Assembly: GCA_019118885.1 (NCBI GenBank)
Contig: DWYB01000018.1
Span: 1-49,296, forward strand
Length of the DNA: 49,296 nucleotides
Reading direction: 5' to 3'
Source: Candidatus Mediterraneibacter surreyensis
GTDB lineage: Bacteria > Bacillota > Clostridia > Lachnospirales > Lachnospiraceae
The notes under the pieces are model-generated. The model did not search any database. It was not told the origin of the DNA and saw nothing but the letters and a program-made list of their open reading frames with translations. The position numbers and the translations under genes are program-made. Below, piece by piece: positions 16,078-24,195 of the stretch (its first letter is position 1; each line of letters starts with the position of its first letter).

Positions 16078-16827
16078 ATGTCTAAGTTAAGTATAAAGAA
16101 TCTGGATTTATATTACGGTGATTTCAAGGCCCTGAAGAATGTAAATCTTGAGATTGAAGCAAATAAGATCACCGCTTTCATCGGACCTTCCGGCTGCGGT
16201 AAATCTACTCTTCTGAAATCCATCAACCGTATGAATGACCTCGTGGAAGGATGCCGTATCGATGGCGAGATCCTTCTGGATGGCGAGAACATCTTCAAGG
16301 GCATGGACGTAAATATGTTAAGAAAGCGCGTCGGAATGGTATTCCAGAAGCCGAATCCCTTCCCGATGAGCATTTATGATAATATTGCATTCGGACCGAG
16401 GACACATGGCATCCGTTCCAAGGCAAAGCTGGATGATATCGTGGAGAAGTCACTGCGTAATGCTGCGATCTGGGACGAGTGTAAAGACCGACTGAAAACG
16501 AGTGCGCTTGGCATGTCAGGCGGACAGCAGCAGAGACTCTGTATCGCCAGAGCCCTTGCGGTAGAGCCGGAAGTGCTTCTGATGGATGAGCCTACGTCTG
16601 CTCTTGACCCGATCTCTACATCTAAGATCGAAGACCTTGCGATGGAGTTGAAAAAAGACTATACTATAGTCATGGTTACACATAATATGCAGCAGGCGGT
16701 ACGTGTATCTGATAATACAGCATTCTTCTTGCTCGGAGAAGTTGTAGAGTACAACGATACGGAAAAATTATTCTCTATACCGTCTGATAAAAGAACAGAA
16801 GACTATATCACAGGGAGGTTCGGTTAA
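16078..16827 (+). CDS. pstB: Phosphate ABC transporter ATP-binding protein PstB
   Basis: The 249-residue ATPase powers the Pst importer. Walker A is GPSGCGKST near residue 35, the Q-loop region is [20 protein letters not shown] (characteristic of PstB), the signature is [15 protein letters not shown] and Walker B is [14 protein letters not shown] start at ATG 16078 (GGAAATG after AAAGGGAAAGG), because homology begins [14 protein letters not shown]; a start at 16036 would lie inside pstA. PhoU follows 3 bp after the stop. Confidence 0.96.
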   Translation: MSKLSIKNLDLYYGDFKALKNVNLEIEANKITAFIGPSGCGKSTLLKSINRMNDLVEGCRIDGEILLDGENIFKGMDVNMLRKRVGMVFQKPNPFPMSIYDNIAFGPRTHGIRSKAKLDDIVEKSLRNAAIWDECKDRLKTSALGMSGGQQQRLCIARALAVEPEVLLMDEPTSALDPISTSKIEDLAMELKKDYTIVMVTHNMQQAVRVSDNTAFFLLGEVVEYNDTEKLFSIPSDKRTEDYITGRFG

Positions 16828-16830
16828 ATC

Positions 16831-17499
16831 ATGCGTAATAGGTTTGATGAGCAGCTGCACTCACTCGACGAGCAGCTTACACATATGGGAGAACTCTGCG
16901 AGACTGCGATCGCAAAAGCTACACAGGCGCTTAAAGACGGCAGTATCGAGCAGGCAAAGATTATTATCTCAGAAGATGAAGAGATCGATCAGATTGAAAA
17001 AGACATTGAGAGACTGTGCTTAAAGCTTCTGCTCCAGCAGCAGCCGGTTGCGAAGGATCTTAGAAGAATTTCGGCAGCGCTTAAGATGATTACGGATATG
17101 GAGCGTATCGGAGATCAGACTTCAGATATTGCAGAGATCATCATTTCTTCTAAAGGGGTTGCGGCGACGGACGAAATCCATGTGATCGGTACGATGGCGT
17201 CAGAAGTCAGCAAGATGGTCCGCAACAGCGTGACAGCCTATGTGAACCGGGATCTTGAACTGGCACAGAGCGTTATGAAGGCTGACGATGAGATCGACCA
17301 GTATTTTGAGGAAGTCCGTGATGAGATGATCGACTTCATTAAAGAAGAGAAAGGTGAGAACGGCAAGAGGATCTTTGACCTGATCATGGTGACAAAATAC
17401 CTTGAACGTATCGGAGATCATGCGACAAATATTGCCGAGTGGGTAGAGTTCTCTATTACAGGCGTACACAAAGACAGCGCGATCATTCACGAAGGCTGA
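16831..17499 (+). CDS. phoU: Phosphate transport regulator PhoU
   Basis: The 222-residue all-helical protein has the two PhoU repeats with the metal-binding-type motifs DMERIGDQTSDIAE (about residue 90) and KYLERIGDHATNIAEWV (about residue 190). PhoU links the Pst transporter with the PhoR kinase and damps the response when phosphate is plentiful. It begins 3 bp after pstB and is followed by phoP and phoR, the usual functional grouping. Confidence 0.95.
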   Translation: MRNRFDEQLHSLDEQLTHMGELCETAIAKATQALKDGSIEQAKIIISEDEEIDQIEKDIERLCLKLLLQQQPVAKDLRRISAALKMITDMERIGDQTSDIAEIIISSKGVAATDEIHVIGTMASEVSKMVRNSVTAYVNRDLELAQSVMKADDEIDQYFEEVRDEMIDFIKEEKGENGKRIFDLIMVTKYLERIGDHATNIAEWVEFSITGVHKDSAIIHEG

Positions 17500-17585
17500 T
17501 GCGCAGAAGACTGCCGGAACTGGCTGTATATCTGAAACGGCAGACGATGATTTAAGAAATACAAAAATGAAGGAGAACTGCAAAG

Positions 17586-18260
17586 ATGATATATTGCGTG
17601 GAAGACGACGACAACATCCGCGAACTTGTAATATATACACTGGAGACAACCGGGCTTAAGGCCAGAGGGTTTGCAGACGGTTCTGCTTTTATGGAGGCTC
17701 TGGCGTTTGATACGCCGGAGCTTATTTTGCTTGATATTATGCTCCCCGGGGATGATGGACTTGAGCTGTTGAAGAAACTGAAGTCTTCGCCTAAGACAAA
17801 GAGCATCCCGGTGATCATGGTGACTGCAAAAGGTTCGGAGTATGACAAAGTAGTTGGTCTGGACTCCGGAGCAGATGACTATGTGACGAAACCTTTCGGC
17901 ATGATGGAGCTTGTCTCCCGTATCAAAGCGGTGCTTCGCCGCAGTGGCAAGGTGGAAGACAGGATGGATATGGAGACGGCCGGTGTACATGTGGATGTGA
18001 AGAAACATGAAGTAACGGTGGACGGCAAAGAAGTTTCTCTGACGCTCAAGGAATTTGAACTTCTGGAAAAGCTGATGCGCAACCAGGGAATTGTTCTGAC
18101 CAGAGATCAGCTTCTGACAGAGATATGGGGATATGACTTCGACGGTGAGACAAGGACTGTTGATGTACATATCAGGACTCTTCGGCAGAAGCTTGGCGAA
18201 AAGGGCGAGATCATTCAGACGGTCCGTGGCGTCGGCTACCGTGTCGGAGGGGTTGCATGA
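17586..18260 (+). CDS. phoP: Response regulator PhoP (OmpR family)
   Basis: The 224-residue protein has a receiver domain with acidic residues EDDD near 6-9, the phosphorylation site Asp50 in LILLDIMLPGDDG and the conserved Lys in VTKPFGMMEL, then a winged-helix DNA-binding domain (about residues 125-222, RTVDVHIRTLRQKLGE and VRGVGYRV). Placed after phoU and overlapping the kinase gene by 4 bp, it is the phosphate-response regulator. It should bind the Pho box before pstS, and possibly the one at 7304-7342. AAGGAG precedes the start. Confidence 0.92.
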   Translation: MIYCVEDDDNIRELVIYTLETTGLKARGFADGSAFMEALAFDTPELILLDIMLPGDDGLELLKKLKSSPKTKSIPVIMVTAKGSEYDKVVGLDSGADDYVTKPFGMMELVSRIKAVLRRSGKVEDRMDMETAGVHVDVKKHEVTVDGKEVSLTLKEFELLEKLMRNQGIVLTRDQLLTEIWGYDFDGETRTVDVHIRTLRQKLGEKGEIIQTVRGVGYRVGGVA

Positions 18261-19579
18261 GAAAAAAGATTCAGAGAAGTATGGTGATGGTGCTCGCTGT
18301 CACCCTGCTTCTTTCTTACATTATATTAACATTGATCACGTATAACAGAAATCTGGATACGCTGGAATCGGAAGTCAGGCAGGAAGCGAAATATATCCAG
18401 GCTGCTATCAATATATCCGGAGCACAGTATCTCGAGGAGATGGATGGTGTCGACTGGACGACCCGTGTCACCCAGATTGATGAGAACGGGGATGTTCTCT
18501 ATGACACGCGCAGGGACAGCAGTACACTTGAGAATCACAGCGGAAGAAAAGAGGTCAGAGAAGCCCTGGCAGAAGGTGAAGGAGAAGATGTCAGAATGTC
18601 TGATACTGTCGGACAGGAAATGTATTATTATGCTCTTCTCCTGGACGATGGAACAGTGCTGCGCGCCTCCAAATCAATGGACGGTCTGGTCAGGACTGCG
18701 CTTGGCAATCTGCCGATCATGGCGGGACTTGCCGCTGTTATGCTGGTACTGGCCTACTTCCTGGCAAAATGGCAGACAAAGCGACTGGTAAGACCTTTAT
18801 ATGAACTCGATCTTGAGCATCCGTTGGAAAACAAGACATATGAAGAACTCACCCCTTTTCTCGAAGCAATGGATAAGCAGAATAAAGAGAAAGAGGCTGT
18901 CTCAAACATGCGCAAAGAGTTCTCTGCAAATGTTTCGCATGAGCTGAAGACGCCGCTTACTTCTATATCCGGTTATGCAGAGATCATGAAGAACGGTATG
19001 GTGCGGCAGGAAGATATTCCTCTGTTTTCCGAACGCATTTATAAGGAGGCGCGACGTCTTATCACTCTTGTTGAAGATATCATCAAGCTCTCAAAGCTGG
19101 ACGAGGAATCTGTTGAGCTGGAGAAGCAGGAGGTGGATCTGTATGAGCTGACGCGTGAGATCGTCAGCCGTCTTGCACCGCAGGCATCTCAGAAAAATAT
19201 ACGCATGGAGCTGTCCGGAGAACCTGTGAATTATTTCGGTATACGTCAGATCCTTGATGAGATGATCTACAATGTATGTGAGAATGCGGTGAAGTATAAT
19301 AATGAGTACGGACGGGTGTCCGTGTGGGTCGGAAACACGCTGGACGGTCCTAAAGTCACAGTATCGGATACCGGAATCGGTATTCCCAAAGAGCATCACG
19401 AGCGGATTTTTGAGCGTTTCTATCGGGTAGACAAGAGTCATTCAAAAGAGCGCGGAGGCACCGGACTGGGGCTTTCTATCGTAAAGCACGGAGCACTCCT
19501 TCATGGGGCGAAAGTCACGGTGGACAGTGCTCCCGGAAAGGGAACAAGGATTGAGATGCAGTTTCCGAAAGAAAAATAA
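18257..19579 (+). CDS. phoR: Sensor histidine kinase PhoR
   Basis: The 440-residue kinase has a first membrane span at about 8-28, an extracellular region at about 30-150, a second span at about 152-171, then the dimerisation and phosphoacceptor helix FSANVSHELKTPLTS with His228, the N-box CENAVKYNN, the G1 box DTGIGIP and the G2 box GGTGLGLSI. It phosphorylates the PhoP partner, whose gene it overlaps by ATGA. No cytoplasmic PAS domain is evident, unlike some PhoR proteins, and the HAMP-like linker is short. Confidence 0.92.
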   Translation: MRKKIQRSMVMVLAVTLLLSYIILTLITYNRNLDTLESEVRQEAKYIQAAINISGAQYLEEMDGVDWTTRVTQIDENGDVLYDTRRDSSTLENHSGRKEVREALAEGEGEDVRMSDTVGQEMYYYALLLDDGTVLRASKSMDGLVRTALGNLPIMAGLAAVMLVLAYFLAKWQTKRLVRPLYELDLEHPLENKTYEELTPFLEAMDKQNKEKEAVSNMRKEFSANVSHELKTPLTSISGYAEIMKNGMVRQEDIPLFSERIYKEARRLITLVEDIIKLSKLDEESVELEKQEVDLYELTREIVSRLAPQASQKNIRMELSGEPVNYFGIRQILDEMIYNVCENAVKYNNEYGRVSVWVGNTLDGPKVTVSDTGIGIPKEHHERIFERFYRVDKSHSKERGGTGLGLSIVKHGALLHGAKVTVDSAPGKGTRIEMQFPKEK

Positions 19580-19622
19580 TAATTTTATATCCTCCGTTTC
19601 CCTATCGAAAGAGCGAATTCCG

Positions 19623-19651
19623 TTGACAGTTTATATGTTGGGCGATAGAAT
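19623..19651 (+). promoter_or_regulatory. Consensus-like promoter directly before a terminator
   Basis: TTGACA (19623-19628), 17 bp and TAGAAT (19646-19651) form a strong-looking promoter. The terminator hairpin starts 9 bp downstream, so transcription from here would mostly give a stub of about 45 nt unless the terminator is read through. Confidence 0.5.
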
Positions 19652-19659
19652 AAATTGAG

Positions 19660-19701
19660 GCATGGAGCATCACATGATAGAAGTGTGCCCATGCTTTTTT
19701 T
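19660..19701 (+). terminator. Terminator of the pst-pho operon
   Basis: GCATGG pairs with CCATGC with inner GCA-CAC/GTG-TGC pairing, followed by seven T residues. Confidence 0.75.
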
Positions 19702-19731
19702 GCACAGAAAACAAAAAAATTCTGAGTTTAT

Positions 19732-19762
19732 AAAACTTTTTCTGAAGCCGGAATGTCTTAGT
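19732..19762 (+). promoter_or_regulatory. ECF-type promoter 1 (OmpA-domain lipoprotein)
   Basis: AAAACTTTTTC, 11 bp, then TGTCTTAGT. The same two blocks at the same spacing occur at 21641 and 24126. The gene starts 67 bp downstream. I infer recognition by the ECF sigma factor encoded at 21841-23967. Confidence 0.75.
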
Positions 19763-19829
19763 TTATGAAAACACTGATAAATTTTCAGTTTGATATCTTA
19801 ACAAAGGAAGAAAAAGGAGGAACTACAAG

Positions 19830-21596
19830 ATGAAACGAAAAATTGCGATCATTCTGTGCGCGGCGCTGGGGGTCATGACGTTGGCTGCGTGCGGGAAAAA
19901 GGAAGCAGAGGAACCTGCGGCAGAGGAGCCGGCGGTTACGGAAGAGGCCGAAGAAGAGGAAAATGCAGAGGGTACAAGTCAGGAAAATGCGATCATGCTG
20001 ACACTGGGAGAAGAGGTCACCGGAACGATAGACGACGGATCGTATGTCTGGTACGCTTTTACGACTGACAATACTCTCGGAACTACGTACAATATTACAT
20101 TTGTTAACGCAACGCCGGAGACAAATGCTCTTCAGGGCAGCCTGATCGATGATGCGGGTACGGAACTGAACAGTGATACTTCAGACAACAACGGCACGGC
20201 GGCTACGATCAGTACAAATCAGCTGGAAGCCGATACAACATACTATGTACGGTTGAATCCGACAGAGACAGACTCGTTGGATTACACACTTACTGTTGAG
20301 AGCCTTGGCGACGGCACAGCCGCAGGGCAGGTGGGAACAGCAGGCAGTCTGTCCGGCGATGAGATTGTTCCGGGAAGCAGTCAGGCTGACGCTGTACTGG
20401 TTCCATTGGGAACAAAGGTATTCGGTACGATGAAGAGTGACACATATTCCTGGTTTGCATTTACTACCGGGGATGTTGCGGAAACGACTTATAATATAAC
20501 ACTTATAAATGCTACTCCGGGAACAGATACGCTTTTTGGAACTTTGTGTGACGAATACGGGGAAGAACTGGGGGAAGCACGTGCTGAGAGTGATGGAACG
20601 CCTGACACGATCAGAGCGGAGGGACTTGAGCCGGACACTACATATTATGTCCGCCTCAAAATGACAACATATGATCCTCAGATCGTTGATTACTCCCTTG
20701 TTGTCAAGGATCCAAACGAGAAAACTACAGCCTACAGGACTGAGGGAAGTCTTTCTGAAGCTAAGGGAACGTCAGTCGCAGAGGATGGATCCGCAGAAGC
20801 TGGTACAAATCCGGATAATGCGGCCATTCTTCCGATCGGAACACAGATAGCCGGAACAATGGACAGTGATGCTTATGCATGGTTTGGATTCACTACAGGA
20901 GAAACCCAGGGGGCTGCCTACAAGATCACACTTGTAAATACTACTGCAGGCAGTGAAAGGATATTCGGAACTCTGTGTAACGAATACGGGGAAGAACTGG
21001 GGGGAGTACGTGCCGAGAGCGATGGAACGCCTGACACGATCAGCGTAGAGGATCTTGAGCCGGACACTACATACTATGTCCGCCTGAATATGCATACATA
21101 TGATGCCCAGACTGTGGGCTATACTCTGGGAGTAAAATCTCCGGAAGAGAAGAAAGCAGAGAATACATATGTTTTTGAAACACCGTTCGAGATCAATGAA
21201 ACACAGGTTCAGTTTGTGCCGGATCAGGCTGAGTTCCTTGACGAGGCAAAGGCAAAAGAAGTGTTGAAGCCCGTAGCAGAAGCGATTCTGGCAGCTCCGG
21301 ATCATTCCGTGCTGATCGCGGGTACAACAGCCACGGACGGTGATCAGGCATCCTCAGTTGTGCTTTCGGAGAAACGTGCCGAAGCGGTGAAAGAACTGCT
21401 TACCGATACTTATAATGTGCCGGAATCCCAGCTTGAGACAATCGGTCTTGGCTATGAGCTGGACCCGTTTGAGAGGGGAAAGGACATCGACGGAAACGGA
21501 AACTTTGTGGAATCAGAAGCCAAGAAGAACAGACGGGTTGTCATTCTGGATATCGATGATCCGATCGCACAGGAACTGCTCAAGAACAATAAATAA
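19830..21596 (+). CDS. Lipoprotein with three beta-domain repeats and a C-terminal OmpA domain
   Basis: The 588-residue protein has a lipobox at Cys21 (TLAAC), an acidic linker, three repeats of about 110 residues (roughly 50-155, 182-292 and 325-435) and an OmpA-like domain (about 448-588). Each repeat has the form G-T-x-(D/S)-Y-W-(Y/F)-(A/G)-F-T-T ... EPDTTYYVRLN and resembles bacterial pre-peptidase C-type beta sandwiches. The OmpA part shows SSVVLSEKRAEAVKELL and EAKKNRRVVIL. OmpA domains bind peptidoglycan, so this lipid-anchored protein may tie membrane to wall. It is unusual in a Gram-positive. It stands before the sigma gene and shares its promoter motif. The exact role is unknown. 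Confidence 0.85.
   Translation: MKRKIAIILCAALGVMTLAACGKKEAEEPAAEEPAVTEEAEEEENAEGTSQENAIMLTLGEEVTGTIDDGSYVWYAFTTDNTLGTTYNITFVNATPETNALQGSLIDDAGTELNSDTSDNNGTAATISTNQLEADTTYYVRLNPTETDSLDYTLTVESLGDGTAAGQVGTAGSLSGDEIVPGSSQADAVLVPLGTKVFGTMKSDTYSWFAFTTGDVAETTYNITLINATPGTDTLFGTLCDEYGEELGEARAESDGTPDTIRAEGLEPDTTYYVRLKMTTYDPQIVDYSLVVKDPNEKTTAYRTEGSLSEAKGTSVAEDGSAEAGTNPDNAAILPIGTQIAGTMDSDAYAWFGFTTGETQGAAYKITLVNTTAGSERIFGTLCNEYGEELGGVRAESDGTPDTISVEDLEPDTTYYVRLNMHTYDAQTVGYTLGVKSPEEKKAENTYVFETPFEINETQVQFVPDQAEFLDEAKAKEVLKPVAEAILAAPDHSVLIAGTTATDGDQASSVVLSEKRAEAVKELLTDTYNVPESQLETIGLGYELDPFERGKDIDGNGNFVESEAKKNRRVVILDIDDPIAQELLKNNK
20538..20680 (+). repeat. Direct repeat inside the lipoprotein gene (copy 1)
   Basis: This 143-bp stretch is close to identical to 20967-21109, exactly 429 bp (143 codons) further on. 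The other flanks of the repeats are much less similar, which suggests recent duplication or gene conversion between the second and third beta domains. Confidence 0.7.
20967..21109 (+). repeat. Direct repeat inside the lipoprotein gene (copy 2)
   Basis: Partner of 20538-20680; both encode GTLCNEYGEELGG-type sequence through EPDTTYYVRL. Confidence 0.7.
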
Positions 21597-21640
21597 GCTG
21601 ACAGTAAGGTACACTCCTTTCAAAAATATTTGCATTTTTT

Positions 21641-21671
21641 AAAACTTTTTCATCTCTCACCTTGTCTTAGT
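21641..21671 (+). promoter_or_regulatory. ECF-type promoter 2 (sigma factor gene)
   Basis: AAAACTTTTTC, 11 bp, then TGTCTTAGT, identical in both blocks and in spacing to promoter 1. It precedes the sigma-factor gene, which points to autoregulation. Confidence 0.75.
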
Positions 21672-21695
21672 ATCAGAAGAGAGGTGAGAAGAGGG

Positions 21696-21884
21696 ATGAG
21701 TTTTATTCAATGGTTTATTTGTCTGATAAGAAAAGATATGAAAGAATTCGGACAGGAAACGGATGAAGATCCAAAAGTGTATGAGAAGGTAGTAAGTACA
21801 TTACAAAATGAAGAGCTTATAGGGAAAAGAGGAGGAAAAAATGAATTACACAGAGGCAGTCAGCCTGGCAAAATCAGGGGATGA
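21696..21884 (+). CDS. Possible small leader ORF overlapping the sigma gene
   Basis: A 62-codon frame starts at ATG 21696 after AGAAGAGGG, about 25 bp downstream of the ECF promoter, and ends 44 bp inside the sigma gene in another frame. The first half has a hydrophobic start (MSFIQWFICLIRKDMK) and an acidic middle. I do not recognise it. Its position suggests an upstream ORF whose translation could affect that of the sigma factor, but it may be fortuitous. Confidence 0.4.
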   Translation: MSFIQWFICLIRKDMKEFGQETDEDPKVYEKVVSTLQNEELIGKRGGKNELHRGSQPGKIRG

Positions 21885-23967
21885 GAGAGGTTTTTCATTC
21901 CTGTACGAGAAGACATATAAGAGTAAATTTTATCTGGCGCTCCAGTATACGAAAGACGAAGAAGCAGCAAAGGACGTACTTCAGGACGCATACTTAAGTG
22001 CTTTTTCAAAACTTGATACTCTGAAAGATCCGGAGTTATTTTCATCCTGGTTCGGAAAGATTGTTGCGAACACAGCGATAAATGCATCTAAAAAGAAAAA
22101 CCCCATGTTGTTTTCCGACGTGGCGGTGAACGGGGAAGACGAGCATTTTGAGTATCAGATCGAGGATGACAATCTGGAAGTACAGCCGGAGCTGGCATAC
22201 ACAAGACAGGAGACAAAAGAACTGGTACATGAGATGCTGGATTCCCTGTCAGAAGAGCAGAAGATGTGTGTGCTGCTGTATCATATAGAAGGGATACCTA
22301 TCCGTGAGATCGCCCAGATGATGAACTGCTCGGAAAATACAGTGAAATCCCGCCTGAACTACGGAAGAAAGAACCTGAAAGTAAGGGCGGAAGAACTTCA
22401 GAAGAAAGGATACAAGCTCTACGGAATCGCTCCGCTGCCGCTGCTTCTTTACCTGCTTCGCACAGATGCGTCTTATATGTGGTCAGACACATCAGCTGCA
22501 ACGGCAGGCGAGGCTATGGAGCATAAAATTCTGGAAGAAATTTCTTCCGGAACCGAAACGGCAGAAAAGGGCGCAGAAGCGGCTTCAAAGGCGGCCTCCC
22601 AGACAGCATCCCAGGCGACGGCGCATACAGCTGCACATACGGCAGCGGGAGCCGCAAAGGCAGGGCTGCTTCACACAGCCGCAGGAAAAGCGGCAGCTAT
22701 TATCATAGGCGCGTGCGTGATTGGCGGTGGAACTTTCGGAGCATACCAGATTGCCCGGAGTATTTCAGAGCCGGAACCGGCACGGGAAGAGACTCAGTCT
22801 CAGGAGGAGTCTGAAGAGCCTGTTCAGGAGGAACCGGCACAGGAAGAGCAGACACCGGAAGAGGTGGTGACAGAAGTGCAGGATGCAGACTATCCGAATC
22901 TGATCGAAGGCAATCTTACGAAGGAAGAGATGGAGTTTGTCCTGGCTTATGGACCGGATGAGATACCGGAAGGAGGGATTGAAAACTCTATACAGTTTCC
23001 GTATTTGTTGCCTTTATTATGCCAAAGTGAAGGAATGGGAGAGGGCCCGATAGAATATTATGGAACGAACGATAATGGGCAGGTTACATTTTCCCTGGAT
23101 GACGTAAACCGTCTGTTTTCTTCTTTCACGGATTATCAGTATTCGGAAGACAATGATACGGATACCGAGTATGGCGTCAATGTGGATGGAGACACGATTT
23201 CTTATTCGGCGGTGACGCTGAGCTATGTGGCATCAGCCGATATTACATCAGCGGAGTATACAGAAGACGAAATGACGATCTACTATACATTCGAACGTGA
23301 CTATGCAGATCCTACAAGCGAAGACATCAGGAGCAATAAAAAAGCTGTGCTTAAGCCAACAGAGAACGGTCTGTTCCGTATCGTAAGCATTGAAGAAGTG
23401 GATCAGAGTTCACAGACTGCGGAGGCCGATGTAGAAGCCGGACAGAATCGGACTGCGGAAAGCGCACAGAGCGCCGGATCTGTAAAAGATGCATATACAT
23501 CTGTTCTTAAGTCGATCAGCGCGCATGAGCCCGGATTTGAGTTTTCAATCGCAGGAGATTCTGCTGAAAGTTATGAGTATTTCCTTCAGGATATGGACGG
23601 AGACGGAACTGAGGAGCTGATCGTAGGAGCACGCGTAGCTGACGGCCCGTTTTACGTGTATGACTGCCGTGTGTTTACCCTGTCACAGAATGGAGGAACC
23701 ACTCTACAGCCGGTAGGGGATGATTTTTCGGCAATGTCTCTTTATATTCCATCAGATGGAAATGGCCTTTTTACATATGAATTTAGTCGTGGAACAGGCG
23801 AGGTTTATATATCCCGAATTACGATAAGTAATGGAAGTCTGGAAAGTAGCAGCTCAGAATCCCGGTTCACGATGGGAGATACCTCAGACCAGCAGTTTAA
23901 AGCTGAGAATGCACAACCTTCGTGGAAAGACATCTCGGATCTGTCAGGACTGGACGGTCTGTCATAG
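21841..23967 (+). CDS. Membrane-tethered ECF sigma factor with extracellular domain
   Basis: The 708-residue protein starts as an ECF sigma factor: region 2 at about 20-86 (DEEAAKDVLQDAYLSAF) and region 4 at about 128-182 (GIPIREIAQMMNCSENTVKSRL). A short hydrophobic patch (196-206) and an Ala/Thr/His-rich linker (240-283) lead to a clear membrane span at about 284-304. Beyond it are a Pro/Glu linker, a domain with no homology I recognise (about 345-510) and a C-terminal domain with a calcium-loop-like DMDGDGTEEL at 584-593. It thus combines sigma and sensor parts in one chain; release or rearrangement would be needed for it to act. AGAGGAGGAAAAA precedes the start. No separate anti-sigma gene is nearby. 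Confidence 0.9.
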   Translation: MNYTEAVSLAKSGDERGFSFLYEKTYKSKFYLALQYTKDEEAAKDVLQDAYLSAFSKLDTLKDPELFSSWFGKIVANTAINASKKKNPMLFSDVAVNGEDEHFEYQIEDDNLEVQPELAYTRQETKELVHEMLDSLSEEQKMCVLLYHIEGIPIREIAQMMNCSENTVKSRLNYGRKNLKVRAEELQKKGYKLYGIAPLPLLLYLLRTDASYMWSDTSAATAGEAMEHKILEEISSGTETAEKGAEAASKAASQTASQATAHTAAHTAAGAAKAGLLHTAAGKAAAIIIGACVIGGGTFGAYQIARSISEPEPAREETQSQEESEEPVQEEPAQEEQTPEEVVTEVQDADYPNLIEGNLTKEEMEFVLAYGPDEIPEGGIENSIQFPYLLPLLCQSEGMGEGPIEYYGTNDNGQVTFSLDDVNRLFSSFTDYQYSEDNDTDTEYGVNVDGDTISYSAVTLSYVASADITSAEYTEDEMTIYYTFERDYADPTSEDIRSNKKAVLKPTENGLFRIVSIEEVDQSSQTAEADVEAGQNRTAESAQSAGSVKDAYTSVLKSISAHEPGFEFSIAGDSAESYEYFLQDMDGDGTEELIVGARVADGPFYVYDCRVFTLSQNGGTTLQPVGDDFSAMSLYIPSDGNGLFTYEFSRGTGEVYISRITISNGSLESSSSESRFTMGDTSDQQFKAENAQPSWKDISDLSGLDGLS

Positions 23968-24013
23968 GAATATTGAACTCCAAAAATTAAATCAATTTTT
24001 GCCCGGAACAGGG

Positions 24014-24042
24014 AGCCAGGTCTGTGTAAGGCCTGGCTTTTT
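24014..24042 (+). terminator. Terminator of the sigma-factor gene
   Basis: AGCCAGG pairs with CCTGGCT around an 11-nt loop that can pair further, followed by TTTT. Confidence 0.85.
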
Positions 24043-24125
24043 GCGTGATACACCCGGAGGATGACAGCCGTGCTTTTCTCTATCCGGTCATGAAAATAAA
24101 AATTTAAAAATTTTTTCAATTTTTT

Positions 24126-24156
24126 AAAACTTTTTCCAAACCCCCATTGTCTAAGT
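24126..24156 (+). promoter_or_regulatory. ECF-type promoter 3 (coiled-coil surface protein)
   Basis: AAAACTTTTTC, 11 bp, then TGTCTAAGT; one base differs from promoters 1 and 2. The gene starts 40 bp downstream, just after the sigma-gene terminator. Confidence 0.75.
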
Positions 24157-24195
24157 AGTGAAAACAGAGATTCAATCATTGAAAGGAGAACTATC

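Noticed and set aside
17511-17543. CTGCCG/CGGCAG stem between phoU and phoP as a terminator
   Set aside because: Only 6 bp with a 21-nt loop and no T-run.
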